Of a stretch of DNA of 64,000 bases, positions 17,645 to 26,039 are shown piece after piece. The first letter of the stretch is position 1. Each line of letters starts with the position of its first letter. A program made the translations under genes and the position numbers. Source of the stretch: Bacteroidales bacterium (lineage in GTDB: Bacteria > Bacteroidota > Bacteroidia > Bacteroidales > UBA7960). Below the pieces are notes generated by a model. That model did not search any database, was not told the origin of the DNA, and saw only the letters and a list, made by a program, of their open reading frames with translations. The stretch is from contig PWNO01000069.1 in assembly GCA_003557765.1 (NCBI GenBank), positions 1 through 64,000 of the forward strand. The letters are read 5' to 3'.

Positions 17645-19150
17645 ATGGATAGTTTAGAGAAATATTTTGCACCCTTTCGGAAACAAATCATCGGCATCGA
17701 CCAGAAATATACAAGCCCTTACGGTAAACAACGTATATTATATGCCGACTGGATCGCGAGTGGACGAATGTATGGTCCGATCGAAGAGATTATTTCCTCC
17801 CGCTTTGGTCCGTTTGTGGCCAACACGCACACAGAGGCAAGTGAAACCGGTACGCTGATGACCAATGCCTACCATTACGCGCATCAGCTGATCAAGGAGC
17901 ACGTGAATGCTGGTCCGGATGATGTCATCATCACGGCAGGCAGCGGCATGACTACGGTGATCAACAAGTTTCAGCGCATGCTGGGTTTGCGGGTTCCCGG
18001 GAAAAGGCCCGGGAAGGAACGCCGGGATGATCCTGAACGCCCTGTGGTTTTTATCACGCATATGGAACACCACAGCAATCACACCTCCTGGTTCGAAACC
18101 GAGGCCGACATCGTGCAGCTGAAGCCTGGGCCCGGATTGCTTGTCGACCCCGAAGAGCTTCGAATAGAATTGGAGAAATACAAGGACCGCAAGCTGAAGA
18201 TCGGCTCTTTCACTGCGTGCAGCAACGTGACCGGCATTGAAACGCCCATCCACGAACTGGCTGCCATCATGCACGAACATCACGGGGTTTGCGTTGCAGA
18301 TTACGCTGCTTCAGCACCCTACGTCGACATCAACATGCACCCTGAAGACCCGATGCAAAAGCTGGATGCCATCATGTTCTCGCCCCATAAGTTTCTTGGT
18401 GGCCCAGGTAGCTCCGGGGTGCTGATCTTCGATTCGGCGTTTTACAATAGCGAGGTTCCTGATAACCCGGGTGGGGGAACCGTCGACTGGACAAATGCCT
18501 GGGGCGAGTACAAGTACATCGACGACATTGAAGTCCGTGAAGATGGTGGCACACCCGGATTCCTGCAAGCCATTCGTACGGCACTCTGCATCAGGCTAAA
18601 AAACCAGATGGGCACCGAAAACATGCGCAAAAGGGAAGATGAAATGCTGGATATCCTTTTCGACGGTATCAGAAGCATTCCCAATACGAAGATCATGGCA
18701 GACAACGTAGAGGAAAGACTGGGGGTGGTTTCATTTTACTTTGACCATATCCACTATAACCTGGTTGTGAAGTTGCTTAGCGATAAGTTTGGCATCCAGG
18801 TGCGCGGTGGTTGCGCCTGTGCAGGAACTTACGGCCACTTTTTGCTGAACGTGGATTATGAGCTATCAAAGCAGATCACAGAGAAAATCAACACCGGCGA
18901 TTTATCTGATAAGCCAGGATGGATAAGGATATCCCTCCATCCCACCATGACCAACAAAGAAGTGAAAGACATCATCAAAGCCCTGAAAAAGGTCAACAAG
19001 TATCATAAAAAGTGGGCCAGGGACTACAATTACTTTCCAAAAAAGAATGAATACGTACATAAGAAAGCACCCACAGACAACATCGACAAGGTAAGGGAAT
19101 GGTTTATGCTGCCGGAGCCGGGAAGAAAAACAAAGATCCTCAGGCACTGA
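17645..19150 (+). CDS. Class V aminotransferase (cysteine-desulfurase-like PLP enzyme)
   Basis: This 501-residue fold-type I PLP enzyme starts from ATG 17645; a TTG three codons earlier is less likely. IMFSPHKFLGGPGSSGVL carries the Schiff-base lysine (Lys249). HMEHHSNHTSW, SFTACSNVTGIETP and VCVADYAASAPYVD match the SufS/NifS-like subgroup. GGCACAGTYGHF (Cys390 and Cys392) occupies the position of the sulfur-carrying loop. It is about 100 residues longer than SufS, with a lysine-rich C-terminal extension. It is a lone gene after the trp operon and is not next to suf genes, so the substrate (cysteine or another amino acid) is uncertain. It overlaps the convergent START-like gene by 11 bp. Confidence 0.82.
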   Translation: MDSLEKYFAPFRKQIIGIDQKYTSPYGKQRILYADWIASGRMYGPIEEIISSRFGPFVANTHTEASETGTLMTNAYHYAHQLIKEHVNAGPDDVIITAGSGMTTVINKFQRMLGLRVPGKRPGKERRDDPERPVVFITHMEHHSNHTSWFETEADIVQLKPGPGLLVDPEELRIELEKYKDRKLKIGSFTACSNVTGIETPIHELAAIMHEHHGVCVADYAASAPYVDINMHPEDPMQKLDAIMFSPHKFLGGPGSSGVLIFDSAFYNSEVPDNPGGGTVDWTNAWGEYKYIDDIEVREDGGTPGFLQAIRTALCIRLKNQMGTENMRKREDEMLDILFDGIRSIPNTKIMADNVEERLGVVSFYFDHIHYNLVVKLLSDKFGIQVRGGCACAGTYGHFLLNVDYELSKQITEKINTGDLSDKPGWIRISLHPTMTNKEVKDIIKALKKVNKYHKKWARDYNYFPKKNEYVHKKAPTDNIDKVREWFMLPEPGRKTKILRH

Positions 19151-19523
19151 ACAAGCGCTGCAGTTTTTTTACCTGCGCATCCCAAAGCCGCTGATTGAAG
19201 TCCAGGTCAACATCTTCCGCATAATCGGTTATGGTAAGGGCCAATTCTGAAGACACCGGCTCATTATAAATGCGCATCTCCATGAGGTGGTCATCATGTC
19301 CCGAATCGAGCCACATGAACTGTACATACTCGTTTTCCTTACATTTTATCAGACGTGCCCGTTGCTCAGAGCCTTCCCATTTGAATAAAAAAACGTCTTC
19401 TATGGTGTCCACCGTGTCAGCGAACCAGCGCGACAGGCCCTCCGGCGTGGAAATGGCCGTATACAATAACCTGGGGGTGGTTTTGAACCCATATTCCATG
19501 GTAAACTTTTTAAGAACGCTCAT
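19140..19523 (-). CDS. START-like domain protein
   Basis: This 127-residue soluble protein resembles the SRPBCC/START-like (AHSA1-type) fold family common in Bacteroidota: an N-terminal MEYGFKTTPRLLYTAIST, then PEGLSRWFAD, alternating strands (FLFKWEGSEQRARLI, YVQFMWLD) and a long C-terminal helix (QRLWDAQVKKLQRLF). Such folds bind hydrophobic ligands, but none is known here. It converges on the aminotransferase gene with an 11-bp overlap and has no room for a separate terminator. Confidence 0.72.
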   Translation of the reverse strand: MSVLKKFTMEYGFKTTPRLLYTAISTPEGLSRWFADTVDTIEDVFLFKWEGSEQRARLIKCKENEYVQFMWLDSGHDDHLMEMRIYNEPVSSELALTITDYAEDVDLDFNQRLWDAQVKKLQRLFSA

Positions 19524-19575
19524 GCCGGTGTCATTTTTTTCTTCCTATGCAATATACAAAAATATTCAACAGGTC

Positions 19576-19612
19576 CTCAATCTTAATCTTAATCTTAATC
19601 TTAACCTCAACA
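19576..19612. repeat. CTTAAT hexamer array
   Basis: Four near-perfect steps of CTTAAT run between TCCTCAAT and AACCTCAAC in the divergent gap between the START-like gene and the EamA permease. The array ends 11 bp before the permease's -7 box. Confidence 0.75.
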
Positions 19613-19622
19613 AAACTTTGTA

Positions 19623-19630
19623 TACTTTTG
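19623..19630 (+). promoter_or_regulatory. -7 box (TACTTTTG)
   Basis: An exact TAnnTTTG match lies 20 bp before the permease start. The -33 zone falls inside the CTTAAT array and lacks TTTG, so the array may influence promoter spacing. Confidence 0.45.
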
Positions 19631-19649
19631 CGGCTTATTCCTTAAACGC

Positions 19650-20582
19650 ATGCTACGTTTCCGGCAACATAAGCTATACATCTACACCCTGGTCAGCCTG
19701 GCCGTAATATTCTGGGGGATGTCCTACATCTGGACCAAGATCGCCTTTGAATATTACCAGCCGATCACAGTAATGCTCATCCGGCTCACCATTTCCACCA
19801 CGCTGATGGCGATCATTTTCAGGGCCCGCAAGCTTACGGAACGAATTGATCGAAAGGATTACAAGGCTTTTGTCCTGTTATCGCTGTTTTCTCCTTTCTT
19901 TTATTTTATTGGAGAAAATTTTGGTGTGTACCACGTATCTCCTACGGTTGCTGCTGTCATCGTAGCTACGATCCCGGTGTTTTCACCCATCCTGGGTTAC
20001 GTGGCCTTCCGCGAAAAGGTCAGTGCCATCAATGTGATCGGATTCCTGGTCTCCTTTTTTGGGGTACTCGTGATGGTGATGGATGGTGACATGCGATTTA
20101 CTGCAGCGCCCATCGGCATCTTTTTTCTGTTTTTTGCTGTTTTCTCTGCCCTCGTCAACATCATCTTTCTGAAGAAGCTGGCAGTGAAATACAGCTCCTT
20201 TACCATCATCCTGGTGCAGAACTTCCTGGGCGCCCTGTTTTTCATTCCCGTCTTCATGGTTATGGATGCGCAGGATTTCCTGCAAATACGGCCCTCGTGG
20301 GATGCCATTGCCTCATTGGCTGCACTGGCAGTTTTTGGCTCCACACTGGCCTTTATGTTTTATACTTCGGGCGTCCGTGCCATCGGCATCGCCCGCACAG
20401 CAATCTTTGCCAACCTGATCCCGGTGGTCACGGCCATCACCTCCTTCATTTTCCTGGGTGAGTTGATCGACCTGAGCCGCATCATCGGGATGTTCATCGT
20501 GATCTCGGGCCTCCTGATGACGCAGGCTTCCGGTTTGCGCCGCCGCAGAAGGCAGCTTGAAAGGCAAGAATCAAAAAACTAA
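19650..20582 (+). CDS. EamA/DMT family permease
   Basis: This 310-residue protein has ten predicted membrane helices in two EamA halves. The first opens with YIYTLVSLAVIFWGMSYIWTKIAF and the second begins around FFLFFAVFSALVNIIFLKKL. The helix-4 signature VSPTVAAVIVATIPVFSPILGY and its second-half counterpart IGIARTAIFANLIPVVTAI are clear. The very basic tail (RRRRRQLER) would be cytoplasmic by the positive-inside rule. Family members export or import amino acids, nucleosides or other metabolites; the substrate is unknown. It stands alone. Confidence 0.88.
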   Translation: MLRFRQHKLYIYTLVSLAVIFWGMSYIWTKIAFEYYQPITVMLIRLTISTTLMAIIFRARKLTERIDRKDYKAFVLLSLFSPFFYFIGENFGVYHVSPTVAAVIVATIPVFSPILGYVAFREKVSAINVIGFLVSFFGVLVMVMDGDMRFTAAPIGIFFLFFAVFSALVNIIFLKKLAVKYSSFTIILVQNFLGALFFIPVFMVMDAQDFLQIRPSWDAIASLAALAVFGSTLAFMFYTSGVRAIGIARTAIFANLIPVVTAITSFIFLGELIDLSRIIGMFIVISGLLMTQASGLRRRRRQLERQESKN

Positions 20583-20734
20583 CCTATAGGCGCAAAACCC
20601 CACGCCAACGATTTGATGCACAGGAGTATGGCAGTTACCACCGTTTCTTAACTCTGCGAAATCCTATGCGACCTTCTCCGAGAAGCAATCCCCCTGATTA
20701 TCCATGCAAAGACTAAAAAAACGGTGAAGAAGGT

Positions 20735-20763
20735 GTTTGTTTTGAAATAGTTTTATAATTTTG
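20735..20763 (+). promoter_or_regulatory. Candidate tRNA-Met promoter
   Basis: GTTTG (20735-20739) precedes an exact -7 box TAATTTTG (20756-20763) by 16 bp. Transcription would start near 20770, about 77 nt before the tRNA. The 264-bp stretch from the permease stop to the tRNA holds nothing else that I recognise. Confidence 0.5.
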
Positions 20764-20846
20764 CACCACCTTTTTAGAAGCGCAGCCTTACCCCAGAGAT
20801 CAACACTGACATTTTTTGGATGCTGCGCATCAACAATTGAAAACCC

Positions 20847-20920
20847 GGCGGGGTAGCTCAGGTGGTTAGAGCGTCGGATTCATAACCCGAAGGTCACGGG
20901 TTCAACTCCCGTCCCCGCTA
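20847..20920 (+). tRNA. tRNA-Met (CAT), elongator type
   Basis: A full cloverleaf can be drawn by hand. The acceptor is GGCGGGG/CCCCGCT with a G-U first pair, the D-arm is GCTC/GAGC, the T-arm is ACGGG/CCCGT and the discriminator is A. The anticodon arm is TCGGA/CCCGA around loop TTCATAA, with CAT as the anticodon and one A-C mismatch at the base of the loop. The paired 1-72 position excludes the initiator, which has an unpaired first base. A lysidine-modified tRNA-Ile(CAT) cannot be excluded by eye. CCA is not encoded. Confidence 0.93.
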
Positions 20921-20927
20921 CAAAAAA

Positions 20928-20960
20928 GCCTGTAATCGCTATGATTTACGGGCTTTTTTT
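20928..20960 (+). terminator. Intrinsic terminator of tRNA-Met
   Basis: GCCTGTAA (20928-20935) pairs with TTACGGGC (20946-20953) through one G-U pair and is followed by seven T residues. It starts 8 bp after the tRNA. The rest of the gap to 21223 is AT-rich and shows no gene. Confidence 0.85.
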
Positions 20961-21223
20961 AGTGCCATATAGGGCTTGAATTAATAATTTATTTATGTAT
21001 TGGCTTCATTCCATGCCGGACATGGATTTTAGCGTATTATTCAAAGCTTTACACGAAAACTGGTTGAACAAAATGTTTTTTTAAAAAATGCAAGAAATAC
21101 ATAGAAACCGCTTGGAAAGTTTATATTTTATTCGTATTTTTAACCACGAAAAGAACAGATATCATGATGTGGCTTTAATTTATTAACAAACAGCATCTTT
21201 ACTCACTTTAAACCAACAACAAC

Positions 21224-21604
21224 ATGAAAAAGTATGTGTTTTTATTTGCTATGATGGCCATTACACTCTCCTTTATGGCATGTAGCGATGATAATGATGT
21301 TGAACCTGACGAACCTGTACCGCCGGCCATCCATGAATTGGTTGGCACGTGGAGGTTTACTCACCCAACACAAGGATGGTGGGACCAATTTACTTTCGAA
21401 GTTAATTTAAGAGGTGTTTACAGGGATACTTCTGCTGGCGGTGTAGTACAATCTTGGCCTTTTGCGTATACCGTATCTGGCCAGGTTCTTCAAATTGTCT
21501 TTGATGATGGCGACACCATGACAATAACTTATGAGATTATCAGTGCCACCGAATTATTGCTAAACTTCGGAGGGGGGGTGGCCTTGCTTTACATAAGGCA
21601 TTAG
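21224..21604 (+). CDS. Small lipoprotein, lipocalin-like
   Basis: This 126-residue protein has a lipoprotein signal (MKKYVFLFAMMAITLSFMAC, Cys20 followed by SDDND, which as an acidic +2 region fits surface or outer-membrane lipoproteins). After an acidic linker, LVGTWRFTHP resembles the N-terminal GxW of lipocalin-like lipoproteins of Bacteroidota, followed by about six strands. No substrate can be inferred. It is monocistronic, bounded by the tRNA terminator upstream and its own strong terminator. Confidence 0.72.
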   Translation: MKKYVFLFAMMAITLSFMACSDDNDVEPDEPVPPAIHELVGTWRFTHPTQGWWDQFTFEVNLRGVYRDTSAGGVVQSWPFAYTVSGQVLQIVFDDGDTMTITYEIISATELLLNFGGGVALLYIRH

Positions 21605-21669
21605 TGACCTTTGCAAAGGCAATGCCCGACAAAGGTTAACACATTGCAGCCAGTCCTGCAATGTGCAGA

Positions 21670-21704
21670 AGCCTGTTTGTCCTATGACAGACAGGCTTTT
21701 TTTT
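21670..21704 (+). terminator. Intrinsic terminator of lipoprotein gene
   Basis: A 12-bp stem AGCCTGTTTGTC/GACAGACAGGCT (one G-U) with a CTAT loop is followed by a run of T residues. It ends transcription 66 bp after the lipoprotein stop. The remaining gap to 21933 contains a -7 box at 21795 and no gene. Confidence 0.9.
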
Positions 21705-21794
21705 AGCTTGCCTGTATCACTTATCATCCGGTTCTCTTCTTTATCAGGCTAAAATCCCCAGCACATTTTTCCTGAGCAAAAAGGGCAAAGTGTG

Positions 21795-21802
21795 TATTTT
21801 TG
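21795..21802 (+). promoter_or_regulatory. -7 box (TATTTTTG)
   Basis: An exact TAnnTTTG match lies 132 bp upstream of mutS2. No TTTG -33 element is evident, so the assignment to mutS2 is tentative. Confidence 0.35.
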
Positions 21803-21933
21803 CCAGTGTTATGTGTGAGAAACCATTGAATGCTTTAACAAAAGGGAATGTTAACCCGGACAGCAATTGAACTCTACGCGAACAGCTATAATCGGCTTTT
21901 CGACAATTCGACATTTTAACTATATTTAGCTAC

Positions 21934-24378
21934 ATGACACCGACCTATCCGGCAAATTTCGAGGAAAAGACAGGCTTTGACCGTATTCGCGGGATGCTGC
22001 TTGAGCACTGCTTCAGCTCGCTGGGCAGAAAGGTCGTTGACAACATTGCCTTTGACACTGACAAGGACAGCATCGAGATGCGGCTGCATCAGGCGGAGGA
22101 GTTCAGGCAGATCCTGCTGACAGGCGAACACTTTCCCGGATCCAACTATTACGATCCGGAAACGCTTTTTGAGCTGCTCCGACCGGAAGGCACCTATGCC
22201 CAAGGAGAGGCTTTGCTTGACCTGAAGCTCTCTCTGCAAACCATTCTGGATGTGTTGGATTTCCTTAGCCGCACTGGTGAAGACGAACAACTCAAGCATC
22301 CCTCGCTTGCCAGGCTCACCAGTGGCGTCAGTGTAGACAGGGATCTTCCGGCAAGCATCCACCAACTGATAGACGAGCACGGCGAGGTACGTAGCAGTGC
22401 ATCACCAACGCTTCAGGAGATCCGGCAGAAAAAACAGGAGTTGGAGAAGGCAGCGCTCCGGCGCATCAACAACATCCTGAATGAAGGCAAGGCAGCGGGC
22501 TGGGTAGACCATGACGTGGAGCTGGCCTTACGTAACGGCCGCCAGGTGATTCCGGTGCCTGTGGCATACAAGCGAAAGGTACGAGGATTTATCCACGACC
22601 ACTCGGCATCAGGCCAGACGGCCTTCCTGGAGCCCGAAGAGGTTTTTGACCTGAATAACCGCGTGCGTGACCTGGAAGGCGAAGAACGGCAGGAGGTGAT
22701 CCGGCTGTTAAAGGCTTTCGCCGACACGCTGAGGCCAATGATCCCCGAACTCAAGAAAGCATACCAGATGCTGGGGCAGATTGACGCCATAAGGGCAAAG
22801 GCCATGCTGGCTCTGGAGATGGATGCCCTGATGCCGCAACTCAAAGACACACCTCAACTCAAATGGGTGAACGCCAGACACCCACTCCTCTACCTTTCCT
22901 ATAAAAAGCAAAAAAAGCATGTAGAGCCGCTGACCATCGAACTCAACCAAAACGACCGCATCCTGGTGATCTCCGGACCCAACGCCGGGGGCAAGTCGGT
23001 GTGTTTAAAAACATGCGGACTGATTCAGTACATGCTGCAATGCGGCTTGCTGGCACCAATGGAGAGCTACTCAGAAGCCGGCATTTTTCACCGCCTGTTT
23101 ATCGACATCGGCGATGAGCAGTCGCTGGAGAATGACCTGAGCACCTACAGTTCTCATCTGCACAACATGAAACACCTTATTGACCATGTAGGTGATCGAT
23201 CGCTTTTCATGATCGATGAATTCGGTGCAGGCACAGAGCCCCGCATCGGTGGTGCCATTGCAGAATCTATCCTTGAGCAACTCAATGCCAGTAAAGCCAT
23301 GGGTGTGATCACCACACACTATACCAACCTTAAGCTGATGGCCGGCAAGCACGAAGGCCTGCTAAACGGATCAATGCTTTTCGACAGCAAGGAGATGCGT
23401 CCGCTCTACAGACTGAAAACAGGCAACCCAGGCAGCAGCTTTGCCTTTGAGATTGCCCGTTCCATAGGGCTTCCAGGGGACATCCTTAAGCGAGCCGGAG
23501 ACCTTGCGGGTGACAAGGACCTGGATTTTGACGTGCAGCTGCAGGATCTTGATGTAAAAAAGACGGAGCTGGAGGCCAGGGAGAAACAACTACGGCACGC
23601 TGACGACTTCCTGGCAGAGATGATTGATAAATACGAAGGCCTGCGCGACGAGCTGCAAGGCAGGAAAAATGAAGTCCTTGCAGAGGCCCGCCGCGAAGCA
23701 CAACAGATCCTGGCAGGTGCCAACAGGATGATTGAGAATACCATCAGGCAGATCAAGGAAGCCGATGCAGAGAAAGGAAAAACCCGAGAAGCCCGTCAGG
23801 CCCTCGAAGATTATATCCGGGAGGAGACCGAAAAACTGCAGAAGATGCCGGACGTGCTTTCCAGGAAACCAAAAAAGAAGAAGAAAAAGGTCGAAAAACA
23901 GCAGGAAACAGCTCCCGGACCTATTCGCAAGGGAGATGCCGTAAAGGTACAAGGACAGGAGACACCGGGTGAAGTGGAGGAGATTTCCGGGAAAAAGGCT
24001 TTGGTCGTTTTTGGCAACATCCAGATGCGCGTGGCGCTGGACGACCTGGTGAAGCTTAAAAAGTCAGCGTTGCAGACCAAAAAGTCCGGAAGCAAAAGCA
24101 GCACCTTTGATCTGAACGCGCGCGCTGCAGCCTTCAGCCCCGACCTCGACATTCGCAGCTGTCGCGTGGATGAAGCCCTGCACAAGGTGCAGACCCATAT
24201 TGATGATGCTTACCTGCTCGGAGTCCCGCAGATCAGGATCCTGCATGGCAAAGGCGACGGCGTATTACGTCCGGCGATTCGCAACATGTTAAAAGAAACA
24301 CCCCAGGTGCACCGCTTTCGCGATGAACACCCTGATCGCGGCGGAGCAGGAATTACTGTGGTGGACTTTGGGAAGTAA
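21934..24378 (+). CDS. mutS2: MutS2 family ATPase/Smr endonuclease
   Basis: At 814 residues this is full length. The middle has the MutS-type ATPase: Walker A GPNAGGKSV (about 348), DIGDEQSLENDLSTYSSHL, Walker B SLFMIDEFGAGTEP (about 424) and TTHYTNLK. It lacks the mismatch-recognition domain I of MutS, as MutS2 does. A long charged coiled coil and a basic KKKKKKVEKQQ linker precede a KOW-like segment. The C-terminal Smr nuclease domain has LDIRSCRVDEAL and LHGKGDGVLR (about 770). MutS2 proteins act on branched DNA and, in some bacteria, on collided ribosomes. The first Smr motif has LDIRS where LDLRG is usual. Confidence 0.95.
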   Translation: MTPTYPANFEEKTGFDRIRGMLLEHCFSSLGRKVVDNIAFDTDKDSIEMRLHQAEEFRQILLTGEHFPGSNYYDPETLFELLRPEGTYAQGEALLDLKLSLQTILDVLDFLSRTGEDEQLKHPSLARLTSGVSVDRDLPASIHQLIDEHGEVRSSASPTLQEIRQKKQELEKAALRRINNILNEGKAAGWVDHDVELALRNGRQVIPVPVAYKRKVRGFIHDHSASGQTAFLEPEEVFDLNNRVRDLEGEERQEVIRLLKAFADTLRPMIPELKKAYQMLGQIDAIRAKAMLALEMDALMPQLKDTPQLKWVNARHPLLYLSYKKQKKHVEPLTIELNQNDRILVISGPNAGGKSVCLKTCGLIQYMLQCGLLAPMESYSEAGIFHRLFIDIGDEQSLENDLSTYSSHLHNMKHLIDHVGDRSLFMIDEFGAGTEPRIGGAIAESILEQLNASKAMGVITTHYTNLKLMAGKHEGLLNGSMLFDSKEMRPLYRLKTGNPGSSFAFEIARSIGLPGDILKRAGDLAGDKDLDFDVQLQDLDVKKTELEAREKQLRHADDFLAEMIDKYEGLRDELQGRKNEVLAEARREAQQILAGANRMIENTIRQIKEADAEKGKTREARQALEDYIREETEKLQKMPDVLSRKPKKKKKKVEKQQETAPGPIRKGDAVKVQGQETPGEVEEISGKKALVVFGNIQMRVALDDLVKLKKSALQTKKSGSKSSTFDLNARAAAFSPDLDIRSCRVDEALHKVQTHIDDAYLLGVPQIRILHGKGDGVLRPAIRNMLKETPQVHRFRDEHPDRGGAGITVVDFGK

Positions 24379-24562
24379 ATTAATGTGATAATGATAGCCG
24401 CAAACAAAGGAAAACCTCACCTTATATCCTAAACCCTTCATTAGCACATTATCACATTAGCACATTAACACATTAAAAACCATATAGCTGCAAACAAAGG
24501 AAAATCTCACCTTATATCCTAAACCCTTCATCAGCACATTATCACATTATCACATTAACACA
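24379..24562. repeat. 90-bp tandem duplication with CACATTA words
   Basis: Two copies of a 90-bp unit (GCnGCAAACAAAGGAAAA, then a common block, then CATTA/CACATTA words) start near 24397 and 24487. The gap opens with TAATGTGATAATG just after the mutS2 stop and closes with CACATTAACACATTAAC at the stop of the opposing gene. This is the same inverted layout as 6721-7087. It contains no gene. Confidence 0.88.
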
Positions 24563-24820
24563 TTAACCTGTTTCTGAATCGAAGAGCTTCAGCTGGTTTT
24601 CGGTGACATAGGAAGGAGGTGGCGGGTCATTACGATAGCGCTCCACGTGGGTATTCACCAAAGACTTCATGAACCTTACAGGGGTTACGTTATGGGTCTT
24701 GCAATAGCTCTCCAGGGCCTTTTTCTGGCCTACGGTAAGCTTGAAGCTGACCGGCTTGTATTTAATACCATGTCTTTGTTTTCGCCGGGAAGGGCTTTTG
24801 CCTGACTTTTTTTCTGCCAT
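24563..24820 (-). CDS. Small basic protein, ribbon-helix-helix-like
   Basis: This 85-residue protein starts from ATG 24820; a TTG two codons earlier is less likely. The N-terminus is very basic (KKSGKSPSRRKQR). It is followed by VSFKLTVGQKKALESYCK and TPVRFMKSLVNTHVERY, a strand-helix-helix pattern like small DNA-binding RHH proteins, though I cannot confirm this. The start codon lies 2 bp after the stop of the upstream nuclease-like gene, so the two are cotranscribed. Confidence 0.6.
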   Translation of the reverse strand: MAEKKSGKSPSRRKQRHGIKYKPVSFKLTVGQKKALESYCKTHNVTPVRFMKSLVNTHVERYRNDPPPPSYVTENQLKLFDSETG

Positions 24821-24822
24821 GA

Positions 24823-25908
24823 TCAATTATTTTGGTGCTCCCGGATGATATATACACATACCGGGAAGTGGTCACTGTAACCGCCTAGATATACACCCCC
24901 GCCAAATGTGCGGAAAGGATAACCTTTAAAACGGCCCGATGGTTGTCGCAGGAAGGGCCGGTTAAACACTTCAGCACGGAGGTAGGTAAAGTCGCTGTAA
25001 TCACCATTGAGCAACGAGGGAGTCAAAAGAATCTGATCAAAAAGGCTCCAGGCATCGCGCCAGGCGTTGGTACCAATACCCTGCTTGTAAAATGACTCAT
25101 AAGGATTGTAAAGTTCATCCTCCTGCAGGTCTTCCTTGGATCCCCTGGAACGAAGATGTCTGCGAATGCTGATGTCGGTGGGGTTGTCATTGAAGTCGCC
25201 CATCATAAATACCTTGGCGCCGGGTTCTGCTTCCTGGATAGAGTCAATGATGTGGCGGGCTATGTCAGCCTTACCGGTACGCAAAGGCCGGCTCCTGGCC
25301 TCTCCCCCTACCCTGCTGGGCCAGTGCGCAACGATGAAGTGCATGCGCTCCCCCAGCAAATAACCGCTGAGCAACAACTGATCACGAGTTGTAAAATCAG
25401 GCCGGTCTTCGATCACCGTGGGATAGGCCTTGTGGCTGTAGTATTCAAAATAGGTGGGATTGTAGAAAAAGGCCACGTCCATGCCCCTGCCATCCGGGCT
25501 GGTCTCATGCACCACTTGATAATTGCGGTCCCGGATCCTTTCCTGTGCGGCGAGATCCTCCAGAACCGTTTCGTTTTCAACCTCTGCCAAACCAAGTACT
25601 GCAGTACCATGGGGGTTTTTCTCCTGCCCAAGCTTATCAATCACCTTAGCCAGGTTCTCCAGCTTTTCAAAATAACGTGTCGTATTCCAACGATTGGCAC
25701 CATCCGGCGTCCAGTCATCATCCCGGATGTCAGGATCATTAATCGTATCAAACAGGTTTTCTACATTATAAAAACCAATGGGCACAGCAATAAATTCACG
25801 CCGATCACCTTCAGCACGGACCTCCTGTGAAGTGATGCCGGCAACAAGAAACACCACTGTTAGCAAACCCACAACCCATAAATGTGTATTGCGCATAATT
25901 CGTTCCAT
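24823..25908 (-). CDS. Secreted endonuclease/exonuclease/phosphatase family protein
   Basis: This 361-residue exported enzyme has a signal peptide of about 32 residues (WVVGLLTVVFLVAG, then EVRA). The EEP fold motifs are in order: FYNVENLFD, the metal-binding GLAEVEN, GRGMDVAFFY, IVAHWPSRVGG with the catalytic histidine, MGDFNDNP and GYSDHFPV. Family members cleave phosphodiesters in DNA, RNA or lipids; the short GGEARSRPLR loop is typical of the bacterial nuclease-like branch. It lies divergent to a TonB-dependent receptor gene (131-bp gap), so it may supply hydrolysis products for import. Confidence 0.85.
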   Translation of the reverse strand: MERIMRNTHLWVVGLLTVVFLVAGITSQEVRAEGDRREFIAVPIGFYNVENLFDTINDPDIRDDDWTPDGANRWNTTRYFEKLENLAKVIDKLGQEKNPHGTAVLGLAEVENETVLEDLAAQERIRDRNYQVVHETSPDGRGMDVAFFYNPTYFEYYSHKAYPTVIEDRPDFTTRDQLLLSGYLLGERMHFIVAHWPSRVGGEARSRPLRTGKADIARHIIDSIQEAEPGAKVFMMGDFNDNPTDISIRRHLRSRGSKEDLQEDELYNPYESFYKQGIGTNAWRDAWSLFDQILLTPSLLNGDYSDFTYLRAEVFNRPFLRQPSGRFKGYPFRTFGGGVYLGGYSDHFPVCVYIIREHQNN

Positions 25909-26039
25909 AATAAATGATTAATTTTGATATTCAAAAATAATCATTTTGCGGGAATATCCCTTTCTTATTTTTTAAACCGGTAACATCCACAAAAAACATA
26001 TTTGGGTTAAAAACCCCTGATAATAAAAACGCTACCAAT

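Noticed and set aside
17460..17657. 65-codon frame between trpA and the aminotransferase
   Set aside because: It covers the inverted repeat and promoter box and overlaps the next start; no similarity seen.
20847..20920. Initiator tRNA-fMet
   Set aside because: The first acceptor pair is formed (G-U), whereas the initiator has an unpaired first base.
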